DNA of 64,000 nt from Crocinitomicaceae bacterium (lineage in GTDB: Bacteria > Bacteroidota > Bacteroidia > Flavobacteriales_D > Crocinitomicaceae): contig JACJYW010000008.1 of NCBI GenBank assembly GCA_020635955.1, positions 124,001-188,000 on the forward strand, read 5' to 3'. The position numbers and the translations under genes are program-made. Below the pieces are notes generated by a model. It made no database searches and was not told where the DNA came from. It saw nothing but the letters and a program-made list of their open reading frames with translations. The first letter of the stretch is position 1, and each line of letters opens with the position of its first letter. Positions 9,500 to 18,315 of this stretch are shown here, one piece after another.

Positions 9500-10169
9500 G
9501 AATAAAAAGATATTAGTTTCAAGAAATTTGAAGTCTGGTTCAGCTTTAAGAGATTGGGCTGTTAAAAATGATCATGCCTTGATCGAAGTACCTTTCATTC
9601 GTATTGATCCGATCACCAATCAGGATATTCCGCCTTCAGATTGGATCTTCTTTTCATCACCCAACGGTGTAGATGTCTATTTTGATAATTATCCAATTCT
9701 GGCTAGAAAAATAGCTGTTTTTGGAAGTGGAACATTGCAACGTTTAACGGTGAGAGGATTAAATGCAGATTTTATTGGAGATAACAGTAAAATGCCACAT
9801 GAAATTGGGCGTGACTTTTTTGATTCCGTTCATCCAAATGAAGTGGTGTTCTTTCCGTTAAGTAAACTCTCTCGGAAAAGTATTCTCTCAGCTGAACATG
9901 AGAACAAGTGCATTGAGTTAGCTATTTATGATACCAGTGTTGAAGCCACTGAGGTTCCAAAAATGGACGTTGCCATTCTAACCAGCCCTTCAAATATTCA
10001 GGGTTATTTAGAACACAATCGTGTTGAAGGAGTTGAATTTATTGTGATGGGAGCTACTTCGCAACGCTTTTTTGAAAGTTTGAATACAGGAGCTAGTATC
10101 CATGTTCCAGATGAGGCTAATGAGCAATCGGTGGTTGATCTTCTTGAGAAGATGTTTGGTCAGATGTAG
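9486..10169 (+). CDS. hemD: Uroporphyrinogen-III synthase
   Basis: Closes hydroxymethylbilane with D-ring inversion to give uroporphyrinogen III. The family is poorly conserved in sequence; support comes from DWIFFSSPNGVDVYF (family pattern for the DW-x-x-FTS motif), AVFGSGTLQRLTVRG, a C-terminal ILTSPSNIQGYLEHN segment, and from its place directly after hemC. The start is the ATG at 9486 (227 residues); an in-frame TTG at 9468 is less likely. It overlaps hemC by 14 bp and, at its 3' end, overlaps the converging lspA by 53 bp. Confidence 0.88.
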   Translation: MSYPKNKKILVSRNLKSGSALRDWAVKNDHALIEVPFIRIDPITNQDIPPSDWIFFSSPNGVDVYFDNYPILARKIAVFGSGTLQRLTVRGLNADFIGDNSKMPHEIGRDFFDSVHPNEVVFFPLSKLSRKSILSAEHENKCIELAIYDTSVEATEVPKMDVAILTSPSNIQGYLEHNRVEGVEFIVMGATSQRFFESLNTGASIHVPDEANEQSVVDLLEKMFGQM

Positions 10170-10818
10170 TATCTGTTTCCTCTGAATTTCCTTTTCTAAA
10201 GAAGGTTCTATATCTTACTATAATAATACCCACACCTACGGTAATTGAAGCATCTGCTACATTCCAAATGGCAGCAAAGATCTCTTTACCTCCCAGATCA
10301 AAAGGCATCCAGCTTGGCCAGGTTGCAGTGAATTGAAACATATCTACTACGCTACCTAATAAAAACCCATGTGGTCTAAGTTCAGGATTTCCTGTTGGAT
10401 CAACAACCCAGGAATTGTTACCGTCAAGTGCCCAGTTCCATGAGATATCTGGGTCCAGTTCCCAAATAAAATCATAGATCATCCCGTCAATGAGATTACC
10501 TGTTGCGCCAGCAAAGATCAACCCAACTGAGTAGATCAATCCCCTATGCATATTTCTTTCTTTGAGAAGTTTGAAGATGTAATAGGCTATACCTATGATT
10601 GCAACTAATCTGAATATGGATAGAGCATATTTGGCCATGGCACCTGATCCCAAAGTGGTTCCAAACGCCATTCCACGATTTTCAATATAGTAAAGTTGAA
10701 AAAAGCCATCAACGACACTGATCTGCTCATGAGGTGCCATTTGTGTTTTAACCCAGATCTTAACGATCTGGTCAATGATCAACACACCAAGAATGAGTAG
10801 GACGACTTTCTTACCCAA
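10117..10818 (-). CDS. lspA: Lipoprotein signal peptidase (signal peptidase II)
   Basis: Cleaves signal peptides of prolipoproteins in the inner membrane; several lipoproteins in this window would be its substrates. The 233-residue protein has four hydrophobic segments and the two catalytic Asp motifs: GNLIDGM (Asp111; the Arg usual after Asp is Gly here) and WNVADASI (Asp189). A stretch between them (about 120-175) is longer than in E. coli LspA (164 residues), and a polar tail (about 208-233) is added. The start is TTG at 10818: an in-frame stop lies three codons upstream and no ATG fits. It follows the DksA-like gene by 6 bp. Its last 17 codons lie opposite the end of hemD. Confidence 0.94.
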   Translation of the reverse strand: MGKKVVLLILGVLIIDQIVKIWVKTQMAPHEQISVVDGFFQLYYIENRGMAFGTTLGSGAMAKYALSIFRLVAIIGIAYYIFKLLKERNMHRGLIYSVGLIFAGATGNLIDGMIYDFIWELDPDISWNWALDGNNSWVVDPTGNPELRPHGFLLGSVVDMFQFTATWPSWMPFDLGGKEIFAAIWNVADASITVGVGIIIVRYRTFFRKGNSEETDTTSDQTSSQEDQPPIAH

Positions 10819-10824
10819 AACGTA

Positions 10825-11202
10825 TTATCCTTGAGCGTTCTTAGCTTCGATACTTAAGGTAGCATGAGGAACTAATTTAAGACGTTCCTTTCTGATCAAT
10901 TTACCAGTAACACGGCAAATTCCATAAGTTTTGTTCTCGATACGGATCAAAGCATTTTGTAGATTCTGAATGAATTTTTCCTGACGAGCTGCTAATTGAG
11001 CCATTTCTTCTCTTGACATGGTTTCAGACCCGTCTTCCATCATATTAAAAGTTCTTCCTGTATCATCAGTACCATGATCATCTGAATGATCAAGCTGACC
11101 TTTCAACAACTGAAGATCTTCTTTTGCTTCAACTAATTTAGCTTCAATGATCTCTCTGAATTCTGCTAGATCTTTATCTGAATATCTCACCAAATCTGCC
11201 AT
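10825..11202 (-). CDS. DksA/TraR-family RNA polymerase-binding protein without a zinc finger
   Basis: A 125-residue protein: an N-terminal coiled-coil (residues about 8-95) and a C-terminal globular part with YGICRVTGKLIRKERL and LVPHATLSI. DksA/TraR proteins insert their coiled-coil into the RNA polymerase secondary channel. Of the four zinc-binding cysteines only one remains (Cys96); the others are Thr, Leu and Glu-type residues, as in other Bacteroidota members known to me. It is first in an operon with lspA. A minus-strand TATATTTG box at 11225-11232 lies 22 nt before the ATG. Confidence 0.9.
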   Translation of the reverse strand: MADLVRYSDKDLAEFREIIEAKLVEAKEDLQLLKGQLDHSDDHGTDDTGRTFNMMEDGSETMSREEMAQLAARQEKFIQNLQNALIRIENKTYGICRVTGKLIRKERLKLVPHATLSIEAKNAQG

Positions 11203-11224
11203 ATGCTCAATTTTTAAAGGAGAA

Positions 11225-11232
11225 CAAATATA
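11225..11232 (-). promoter_or_regulatory. Bacteroidota -7 promoter box for the dksA-like/lspA operon
   Basis: The minus strand reads TATATTTG, an exact match to the Bacteroidota TAnnTTTG element, 22 nt upstream of the ATG of the DksA-like gene. A partial -33 (TTG on the minus strand, 11255-11257) is about 22 nt further up. Confidence 0.45.
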
Positions 11233-11289
11233 GCTGATTTACGAATAGGTTTGACAAGTCTCGTTTAAAAAGCTTAATCCCTTGATAAT

Positions 11290-11322
11290 ATTGTGTTTCA
11301 AGGATGTTATTGGGTATATTTG
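11290..11322 (+). promoter_or_regulatory. Promoter of the nitroreductase gene
   Basis: ATTG at 11290-11293, a 21-nt spacer, then TATATTTG at 11315-11322, matching the Bacteroidota -33/-7 arrangement. Because transcription would start near 11328, the in-frame ATG at 11304 cannot be used, which supports the ATG at 11340. Confidence 0.5.
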
Positions 11323-11339
11323 TATCAAATTTGAATGAC

Positions 11340-11975
11340 ATGGAGAATCATCTGATCAACTCAATGCAAAATAGATATGCCGTTAAGAAATTTGATGCGG
11401 GAAAAAAATTAACTGATCAACAATTGAATGCGGTTTTGGAAGCTGCTCGTTTGACGGCAACATCATATGGATTACAACTGATGAAAATAGTAGTGGTGGA
11501 TAATCCAGAGATTCGAAAAGAATTGGTTCTTCATTCTTATAATCAACAACAAATTGCAGATGCTTCACATTTGCTTGTTCTGTGCAGAGAAAGAAAGGTT
11601 GACGCCTCACATGTTGAAGATTTTATTAAAAATGTTGCGAATACCAGAGAGCAGGATATTGATAAACTGGAAGGATATAAAAATATGATGCTTCGCGATA
11701 TGGCATCCATGTCTGAAGAAGAACAAGTGATCTGGATGGACAAACAGATCTATATTTTGTTAGGAAATCTTATGACCGCTCTGGCGGTTTTGAACATTGA
11801 TTCATGTCCTATGGAAGGGTTTAAACCTGCTGAATATGATAGAATTCTGGGTCTTGAAGAACAGAATTTAGCATCTGTTTTGGTGTTGCCGATAGGATAC
11901 AGAGCAACTGACGATCCGAACGCCCTACGTAAAAAGGTAAGACGTGCGGAAGATCAGTTTATTGTTAGAGTTTAA
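11340..11975 (+). CDS. NAD(P)H-dependent nitroreductase-family flavoprotein
   Basis: A 211-residue soluble FMN oxidoreductase of the NfsB/nitroreductase family (E. coli NfsB has 217). Seen: the FMN-phosphate N-terminus RYAVKKFDAGKKL, the LTATSYGLQ motif, the C-terminal GYRATDDPNALRKKVRR, and a helical middle. It reduces quinones, nitro compounds or flavin; the true substrate cannot be told from sequence. Start chosen from the promoter position; the ATG at 11304 would add 12 residues with no family counterpart. Monocistronic, divergent from the DksA-like gene. Confidence 0.88.
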   Translation: MENHLINSMQNRYAVKKFDAGKKLTDQQLNAVLEAARLTATSYGLQLMKIVVVDNPEIRKELVLHSYNQQQIADASHLLVLCRERKVDASHVEDFIKNVANTREQDIDKLEGYKNMMLRDMASMSEEEQVIWMDKQIYILLGNLMTALAVLNIDSCPMEGFKPAEYDRILGLEEQNLASVLVLPIGYRATDDPNALRKKVRRAEDQFIVRV

Positions 11976-11981
11976 TCGCGG

Positions 11982-13259
11982 TTATAATACTACCAGCTTC
12001 TTTGTAACGGTTCCCAGATCATTAATCACCTGAATAAAGTATACCCCTTTATTTAAATGATCAATTTGAATTTGATTATTCACCGTTGAAGTATTCCAAA
12101 CTTGCTGACCTGTTTCACCATATACAGTAATTACATTTCTGCCTTCAGGAATTCCGTTGATTACCACACTGCCATTCGAAGGATTTGGATACATCTGAAA
12201 TTCAAATGCAATTTCATTGATTGATGCCGGGGCAGGTGTACCATTGATCAATTCATATCGATAGTTTTCTAAAATGCTGCGCATCATATCAACCTGGCCA
12301 AGTGTAAAAGAGTTTTGACAGGTTTCAGCTGAATAGTCCATATAATTTTCAACCATATCCGGTAGATCACCTAATGTTCCAATATTATCTGTACAGGTAT
12401 TTTTAGTTGTGTCACAATCCTGATCTGACTGTGCATCAGCATTTGGAGTATCATCAATGCCATCTTCAGCCGTACAATCTCCATCTCCCCAAATATGTCT
12501 CAAACCTAAATAGTGACCTACTTCATGGGCGGTGGTTCTTCCCTGAAAATCTATTGGTCCTGTACCCGGATCAACAACATTTGGATTATTACTACCAAAT
12601 GCCTGATATTGGATAACAACCCCGTCGCTCATATTGTCTGCAGAACCCGGAGGCCAATGCGGCAAATTATTAGGAGGTGTTGCATAACCAAGAATAAACG
12701 GTGAGCCAAGAACTGACATGTCGCACACCCAAATGTTAAGATAATCTTGTTGATTCCATGGATCAATACCTCCTGAAGATGAACTTTTCACATCTTCTGC
12801 ATTAAAGCTTGAGAAATTAAAAAATGATCCATGGGTTGTACTAGTTCTGGTAATTCCCGTGGTAGGATTTCCATTCGGATCGGTCGTTGCTAATTCAAAT
12901 TGTATAAATGAATCGCCCACAATGGTTTGAAAAGTATCTCTCATGTTTACTGTATCTGCATTCAAACGGCGATAGTCTTCATTTAATCGCTCTATTTGAT
13001 CAAAGATCACACTGTCTGCCAGGTTCTCCTGAGCATTGTTATACACAATATGAACTACTACCGGAATAGTATAAACGGTGGATCTATCATGACTCATTTC
13101 ATTTTTGGCTCTGTAAAATGCTTCATTTACAGATTGTAAATAACCTGGAGTCAGCTCTTCTTGCTTTTGCATCACTTCATGTGTATAGCATTTATGAATT
13201 TCTTGTGCTATTGAAGTAAAGGCCAGAAAAGTAATAAAGGTCAAAAGGATTGATTTCAT
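11982..13259 (-). CDS. Secreted M43 (pappalysin-like) zinc metalloprotease with T9SS type A sorting domain
   Basis: A 425-residue exported protease. Residues 1-19 are a signal peptide. The catalytic zinc motif HEVGHYLGLRH is at 245-255, followed by IWGDGDC and the Met-turn YMDYS at about 307, which together place it in the M43 (cytophagalysin/pappalysin) family. Cysteines between (CDTTKNTC) fit the disulfides of that family. Residues about 355-425 form the type A sorting domain (MYPNPSNGSVVI, GVYFIQV, KKLVV at the end). It would be secreted through the T9SS and degrade external proteins. It is convergent with the nitroreductase gene, 6 bp apart. Confidence 0.93.
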   Translation of the reverse strand: MKSILLTFITFLAFTSIAQEIHKCYTHEVMQKQEELTPGYLQSVNEAFYRAKNEMSHDRSTVYTIPVVVHIVYNNAQENLADSVIFDQIERLNEDYRRLNADTVNMRDTFQTIVGDSFIQFELATTDPNGNPTTGITRTSTTHGSFFNFSSFNAEDVKSSSSGGIDPWNQQDYLNIWVCDMSVLGSPFILGYATPPNNLPHWPPGSADNMSDGVVIQYQAFGSNNPNVVDPGTGPIDFQGRTTAHEVGHYLGLRHIWGDGDCTAEDGIDDTPNADAQSDQDCDTTKNTCTDNIGTLGDLPDMVENYMDYSAETCQNSFTLGQVDMMRSILENYRYELINGTPAPASINEIAFEFQMYPNPSNGSVVINGIPEGRNVITVYGETGQQVWNTSTVNNQIQIDHLNKGVYFIQVINDLGTVTKKLVVL

Positions 13260-13372
13260 GGCGTATATTTTTGGCCTGAAACTAAAAATTATATGTTCGC
13301 ATACAAATTAGGTTTTGATGAACGGTTATTATACTGTATTGGGAGGATGATGTCGGTCAGATTTGAAATCGC

Positions 13373-13380
13373 TAACTTTG
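13373..13380 (+). promoter_or_regulatory. Exact -7 box (TAACTTTG) directly before uvrC
   Basis: TAACTTTG matches TAnnTTTG and ends 5 nt before the uvrC ATG (13386). If it is the promoter, the transcript would be leaderless. No -33 element at the right spacing was found, so the assignment is weak. Confidence 0.3.
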
Positions 13381-13385
13381 AGTAG

Positions 13386-15179
13386 ATGTTCGATCACCTC
13401 AAGGATAAAATAAGAGCTATCCCTAATAAACCGGGTATATATCAGTATTTCGATAAAACTGGTAAGATCATTTATGTAGGTAAGGCCAAGGATCTCAAAA
13501 AAAGAGTATCCTCTTATTTTACCAAGACACATGATAGCGCCAAAACAATGATTCTGGTTCGAAAAATTCAGGATATCAAATACCTTGTGGTGGATACTGA
13601 GGTAGATGCTTTATTGCTGGAGAACAATCTGATCAAAAAATATCAGCCTAAGTATAACATCATGCTTAAGGATGATAAAACCTATCCCTGGATCGTAGTT
13701 AAGAATGAACCTTTCCCTCGTGTTTTCAAAACCAGAAGGGTGATCAAAGATGGGTCAACCTATTATGGCCCTTATGCAAGCGTGAAGATGTTATATACCC
13801 TGCTTGATCTGATCAAAGAGGTATATCCATTAAGAACCTGCAGTTTGAACCTTTCACAAGAAGCCATTGCTGCTAAGAAATATAAGGTTTGCTTAGAATA
13901 TCACATAGGTAATTGCAAAGGCGCATGTATCGGTGAAGAGTCTGAGGCAGAATATGGTCAGTATCTGGATGATATAAAGAATATTCTGAAAGGGAACATT
14001 CAATCTGTGATAAAGGCTTTAAAGAATTGGATGAATGATCTGGCAGCTCAAATGCGTTTTGAAGAAGCCAATGAGATCAAAGAAAAGATCAGATTGCTGG
14101 AAGGATATTATGCCAAGTCTGCAGTGGTGAGTCCTACCATCCATAATGTGGATGTGATCACCATGGTTGAAGATGATAAAATGGCTTATGTCAATTACTT
14201 GAAACTGAATAACGGTGCCATCATTCATGGCCATACTGTTGAGGTAAAAAAGAAGCTGGATGAAAGTCCTGAAGAGATCTTACCCCTGGTATTGGTAGAA
14301 ATGCGTCAACGTTTTGGTGAAGAGGGTAAAGAGATCATCACAGATGTAAATATTCAGGAGGATCTGCCACATTTCAATATAACTATTCCTCAACGGGGTG
14401 ATAAAAAGTCATTACTAGAACTTTCACAACGCAATGCCAAATTCTACATGTTAGAAAAGCACAAGCAAGAGAAAGTAAAGAATCCTGATCGTCATATCGA
14501 ACGCATCATGGAAACCATGAAAAAAGATCTGCGCATGAATGATTGGCCAAGACATATTGAGTGTTTTGACAACTCCAATTTTCAAGGAACCAATGCTGTT
14601 GCAGCTTGTGTGGTTTTCAAAGATGCCAAGCCCTCAAAGAAAGATTATCGTCACTTCAATATAAAAACGGTTACCGGTCCGGATGATTTTGCTTCCATGG
14701 AAGAAGTCATTTACAGACGATATAGCCGTTTGCTGCGTGAAGACGAACCTCTGCCACAACTGGTGATCATAGATGGCGGTAAGGGTCAGTTGAGCTCAGC
14801 CATGAAGAGTATCGAAAAATTGGGGCTTAGAGGAGAGATCACTGTCGTAGGTATTGCCAAAAAGTTGGAAGAAATTTATTATCCGGGAGATTCAATTCCT
14901 ATTTATATAGATAAGCGATCTGAAACGCTCAAAGTGATCCAACACCTGAGAAATGAAGCCCACCGATTTGGGATAACTCATCACCGCAACAAGCGATCAA
15001 AAAATGCATTGGGTACTGAGCTGACCAATATTGAAGGTATTGGAGAAAGAACGGCCGAATTATTGATCCAGGAATTTAGATCGGTAAAACGGGTGAAAGA
15101 GGCTTCAGAGGCCGAGATCATTAGCGTAATTGGTCCGGCAAAGACAAAGGTTTTGTTGGATTATTTTTCAAAAGAGTAA
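13386..15179 (+). CDS. uvrC: UvrABC excinuclease subunit C
   Basis: Makes both incisions around bulky DNA lesions in nucleotide excision repair. The 597-residue protein has the N-terminal GIY-YIG nuclease (GIYQYF and IIYVGKAKDLKKRVSSYF, residues 17-47), a Cys-containing segment (CLEYHIGNCKGACIG, about 162-176), a UVR motif (AAQMRFEEANEIKEKIRLLE, about 220), the RNase H-like endonuclease domain (ECFDNSNFQGTNAVAACVVF and QLVIIDGGKGQLSSA) and C-terminal helix-hairpin-helix repeats (LTNIEGIGERTAELL). Normal length. Monocistronic. Confidence 0.97.
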   Translation: MFDHLKDKIRAIPNKPGIYQYFDKTGKIIYVGKAKDLKKRVSSYFTKTHDSAKTMILVRKIQDIKYLVVDTEVDALLLENNLIKKYQPKYNIMLKDDKTYPWIVVKNEPFPRVFKTRRVIKDGSTYYGPYASVKMLYTLLDLIKEVYPLRTCSLNLSQEAIAAKKYKVCLEYHIGNCKGACIGEESEAEYGQYLDDIKNILKGNIQSVIKALKNWMNDLAAQMRFEEANEIKEKIRLLEGYYAKSAVVSPTIHNVDVITMVEDDKMAYVNYLKLNNGAIIHGHTVEVKKKLDESPEEILPLVLVEMRQRFGEEGKEIITDVNIQEDLPHFNITIPQRGDKKSLLELSQRNAKFYMLEKHKQEKVKNPDRHIERIMETMKKDLRMNDWPRHIECFDNSNFQGTNAVAACVVFKDAKPSKKDYRHFNIKTVTGPDDFASMEEVIYRRYSRLLREDEPLPQLVIIDGGKGQLSSAMKSIEKLGLRGEITVVGIAKKLEEIYYPGDSIPIYIDKRSETLKVIQHLRNEAHRFGITHHRNKRSKNALGTELTNIEGIGERTAELLIQEFRSVKRVKEASEAEIISVIGPAKTKVLLDYFSKE

Positions 15180-15222
15180 GATTCATTTATGGAATAATTT
15201 CATTCCAGGCATCTAGAAAAAA

Positions 15223-15256
15223 GACAAAAGGTATTTCTGGTGAGATAGCTTTTGTC
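15223..15256. repeat. Short inverted repeat between uvrC and the VWA gene
   Basis: GACAAAAG (15223-15230) and CTTTTGTC (15249-15256) are exact complements with an 18-nt spacer, 20 nt before the VWA gene start at 15277. It could be an operator or leader hairpin; nothing in the sequence decides. Confidence 0.3.
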
Positions 15257-15276
15257 CAAATCTAAAATCTTACGAT

Positions 15277-17637
15277 ATGAAAACACGGACAACATTATTA
15301 TTGATCTTCTTATTTATTAGCTCGGTTAGTATTGGTCAACTACAAACCGGAACGATAAAAGGTACAGTTAAGGATAAAGAAACAGGCGAGCTTTTACCGT
15401 TTATCAAAATTGTTCTTTTACAAAACAGCATACAAAAAGGATTAGCTACTTCAGATTTTGATGGTAAGTATCAATTCAATCAAATCCCGCCGGGAGAATA
15501 TACAATAGAAGCCAGGTTTATTGGATATGTGTCTCTCGCAATTGAAGGTGTGATGGTAAGGGCAGATGAAGTTACCCTGATCGATCTTCAAATGTCCGCA
15601 ATGGAAGAAACCCTAAGTTGTGTTGAAGTAGTGAGTTATAGCGTTCCACTAATTGATAAGGATGGTGGTTCGTCGGGCGTTACAATTACTCGAGAAGATA
15701 TTAAAAGAATGCCAAACAGATCTTCCAAAGGTATAGCCACTACTGTTGGTAGCTCTAACACGGTAACCGATTCAAGATCTGAATCTAACTACTATTATAT
15801 TGATGGTATAAAGGTGAGGGGTAACGTGAATATGATCGATTCAAAAGATCAAAAGGATGTGGTGATTACAGGAGGAATCCCTTCAAATCTGGAGGATGTA
15901 GATGAGGAAGTTGAAACAACGAATGATAATGGAAGTGATGGACTTGCTAAAAGAGCTAAGAAAAATAGAATTCCGGATAGTGCTACCCTATATGAAAGAT
16001 ACAATCCGTTCATAGAAAATGCCTGGAAAAGATCAGTGGATGAAAGCAAAAGTACCTTCAGTATTGATGTGGATAATGCATCCTACACGAATTTCAGAAG
16101 ATTCGTAAATAATGATCAATTGCCACCTAAGGATGCCATTAGAGTGGAAGAATGGTTGAATTTTTTCAATTACAGTCTAGAAGCACCTGAAAGTTCTGAT
16201 GAACATCCATTAAAAATAACTTCTGAAATAGGAGCTTGTCCCTGGGCGGTTGAAGATGATCTTTTAATGATCAAAATGCAGGGAAAGTTAGCTCCAAAAG
16301 ATCTGGATGAGCTACCTCCTTCCAATCTTGTTTTTCTAATTGACGTTTCTGGCTCAATGGATGCACCAAATAAGCTTCCTCTGGTTCAACGCAGTATGAT
16401 GCAATTGTTGGATGCTTTGAGAAAAGAAGATAATATCTCAATCGTGACTTATGCAGGAGCTTCACAAGTATTGCTTGAACCAACTTCAGGGAGTGAAAAA
16501 CAAAAGATCATCAATGCCATCAACTCTTTAAGATCAGGTGGAGGAACGCATGGATCTGAAGGAATAAAAACAGCTTATGATTTGGCTGAAAAACACTTTG
16601 ACAAATCAGGAAATAACAGAGTGATCATTGCTACGGATGGTGATTGGAACATTGGTATTACCAATAATGATGAACTAAAAAAACTGATCGAAGAGAAGAG
16701 AAAAACCGGGATCTATTTATCTGTTCTGGGATTTGGAATGTACAATTTGAATGATTCTATGATGGAAATGTTAGCCGATAATGGTAACGGGAACTATGCT
16801 TATATAGATGAAGAAAAAGAGGCCATTAGGATATTCAAAGAAGAGTTTGCAGGAGCAATGCATACCATTGCCAAAGATGTTAAACTCCAGGTACAGTTCG
16901 ATACAACTGTAGTTCAGGAATATCGATTATTGGGCTATGAAAACAGAGTGCTGGAAAATTGGCAGTTTGAAGCCGATACCATTGATGCAGGAGATTTAGG
17001 AATGGGTCAAAATGTGATCGCTTTTTATCAGATCAAGCGCAAACCGGGGGCAAATGGTTCCATTGGAAATTTGGATTTCAGATATAAACAGTTGGATTCA
17101 GAGCAAAGTGTGCTGTTAAGTCATCCATTTGCATTGAGAGATAATGCGGTGAGTTCAGACTTTGATTTTGCATCCTGTGTAATTGAATTTGCCTTATGTC
17201 TGAGAGAAAGTGAGTACAGATCAGACGCGCAAATGGCAAGAGCAATAGATAGAGGACAGCACAATTTGGGAGATAAAGGGAATAAATTGAGCTATGATAA
17301 ACGCGTTGAGTTTGTTGGTTTAATGAAGGACGTAGCTAAGATGTGGTTTGATTATGTGGTAGAAGATGCGCCAGAGCTAAAAGTTCCGGAAAGTCCAAAA
17401 ATGAAACTTTACCCTAACCCAACTTCAGATTACGTGAATATTGAAGTGGACATGCAAATTGAAGCAGATTGGAGCATTCAGATCTTTGATATGACAGGAG
17501 CCTTAAAAAAGGTAGACCATTTTCAAAATTCAACCCTTCAAAGAATTGATGTTACTGAATTTACACCCGGCACATATATCATTAAGATCTACAGTGGCGG
17601 TGAGAATCATGGATACTTGAGGATGGTGGTGAATTAA
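15277..17637 (+). CDS. Secreted von Willebrand factor A-domain protein with TonB-plug remnant and T9SS sorting domain
   Basis: A 786-residue exported protein. Order: signal peptide (1-20); carboxypeptidase-regulatory-like beta domain (about 25-105, GTIKGTVKDKETGELLPF); a segment like the start of a TonB-receptor plug (ITREDIKRMPNRSS and YYYIDGIKVRG, about 140-190); a VWF-N-type domain (STFSIDVDNASYTNFRRF, about 250-335); a VWA domain whose MIDAS motif DVSGSMD is at about 354-360; a DUF3520-like region (about 540-700); and a type A sorting domain (KLYPNPTSDYVNI, about 708-786). The layout resembles YfbK-like proteins of Bacteroidota; T9SS export to the surface is inferred. Metal-dependent adhesion or assembly is likely, ligand unknown. 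Confidence 0.88.
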   Translation: MKTRTTLLLIFLFISSVSIGQLQTGTIKGTVKDKETGELLPFIKIVLLQNSIQKGLATSDFDGKYQFNQIPPGEYTIEARFIGYVSLAIEGVMVRADEVTLIDLQMSAMEETLSCVEVVSYSVPLIDKDGGSSGVTITREDIKRMPNRSSKGIATTVGSSNTVTDSRSESNYYYIDGIKVRGNVNMIDSKDQKDVVITGGIPSNLEDVDEEVETTNDNGSDGLAKRAKKNRIPDSATLYERYNPFIENAWKRSVDESKSTFSIDVDNASYTNFRRFVNNDQLPPKDAIRVEEWLNFFNYSLEAPESSDEHPLKITSEIGACPWAVEDDLLMIKMQGKLAPKDLDELPPSNLVFLIDVSGSMDAPNKLPLVQRSMMQLLDALRKEDNISIVTYAGASQVLLEPTSGSEKQKIINAINSLRSGGGTHGSEGIKTAYDLAEKHFDKSGNNRVIIATDGDWNIGITNNDELKKLIEEKRKTGIYLSVLGFGMYNLNDSMMEMLADNGNGNYAYIDEEKEAIRIFKEEFAGAMHTIAKDVKLQVQFDTTVVQEYRLLGYENRVLENWQFEADTIDAGDLGMGQNVIAFYQIKRKPGANGSIGNLDFRYKQLDSEQSVLLSHPFALRDNAVSSDFDFASCVIEFALCLRESEYRSDAQMARAIDRGQHNLGDKGNKLSYDKRVEFVGLMKDVAKMWFDYVVEDAPELKVPESPKMKLYPNPTSDYVNIEVDMQIEADWSIQIFDMTGALKKVDHFQNSTLQRIDVTEFTPGTYIIKIYSGGENHGYLRMVVN

Positions 17638-17660
17638 AGAATTCACCCTATCTTCGTTTT

Positions 17661-18137
17661 ATGCATGCACGAATTATTCTCATTTTTCTATTAATGTTTG
17701 GTTTTAGCACATTTGCTCAAACCGATACATTGAACTTATATCTGATCAATCCGAAAAATAAGTCAGAGAAAAAGCTCAATCAGGGAAAGAGAATTCGTGT
17801 TTGGAAAACGGAGACAGATGTCATTAAAGGAAAATACACTGTAGATTCTGATTCCACCATTAAAGTAGGTGATGAAGTGTTGGCGATCAAAGATCTAAAT
17901 TCAGTAAAATGTTCTACCAAAGAAGACATGTTTGGATCTGCGGTAGCCGGCGTTTTGCCTTTGGTGTTTACAACAATGGGTATTGTTGATCTTTCGAAAA
18001 ATACGTTAGGAATAGGCACCAAATTATTTATCCTGGAATCAGGGATAGGTGTAGGTGGTTTAACCGGATGTACTATTGGGTTCCTTTACGGCCGACAACG
18101 AAAAACAGAGAAAGGCTGGAAGTATACGATCAAGTGA
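17661..18137 (+). CDS. Small exported protein with C-terminal hydrophobic segments, unknown function
   Basis: A 158-residue protein starting MHARIILIFLLMFGFSTFAQ, a signal peptide. A short beta-rich region follows (KRIRVWKTETDVIKGKYTV, EVLAIKDLNSVKC), then two hydrophobic, glycine-rich segments (AVAGVLPLVFTTMGIVDL and GIGVGGLTGCTIGFLYG) and a basic tail. The pattern is common in small Bacteroidota proteins that sense or bind at the envelope, but no family is recognised. It follows the VWA gene by 23 bp and is probably in its operon. Confidence 0.6.
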   Translation: MHARIILIFLLMFGFSTFAQTDTLNLYLINPKNKSEKKLNQGKRIRVWKTETDVIKGKYTVDSDSTIKVGDEVLAIKDLNSVKCSTKEDMFGSAVAGVLPLVFTTMGIVDLSKNTLGIGTKLFILESGIGVGGLTGCTIGFLYGRQRKTEKGWKYTIK

Positions 18138-18315
18138 TCACCTAAACCGTATTAGACTCTGAAACAGCTGTTTTGGCCCGCTATTTGCAGTATTTCAGTA
18201 CAAACTTAATCCTCACGAATTATGAAATGAGCCATTTGAAATCAATTCATATTTTTCGAATGAATTTTTTCTTTGGCGAATTCCATCAGGCCGTTGAGAT
18301 AAAAAACAATATCTG

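Noticed and set aside
11304..11339. Upstream ATG as start of the nitroreductase
   Set aside because: It lies within or before the predicted promoter (11290-11322), so it would not be transcribed.
18162..18173. Palindrome AAACAGCTGTTT as an operator
   Set aside because: It is a short perfect palindrome that can occur by chance, far from the start of the next gene (over 140 bp), with no second copy nearby.
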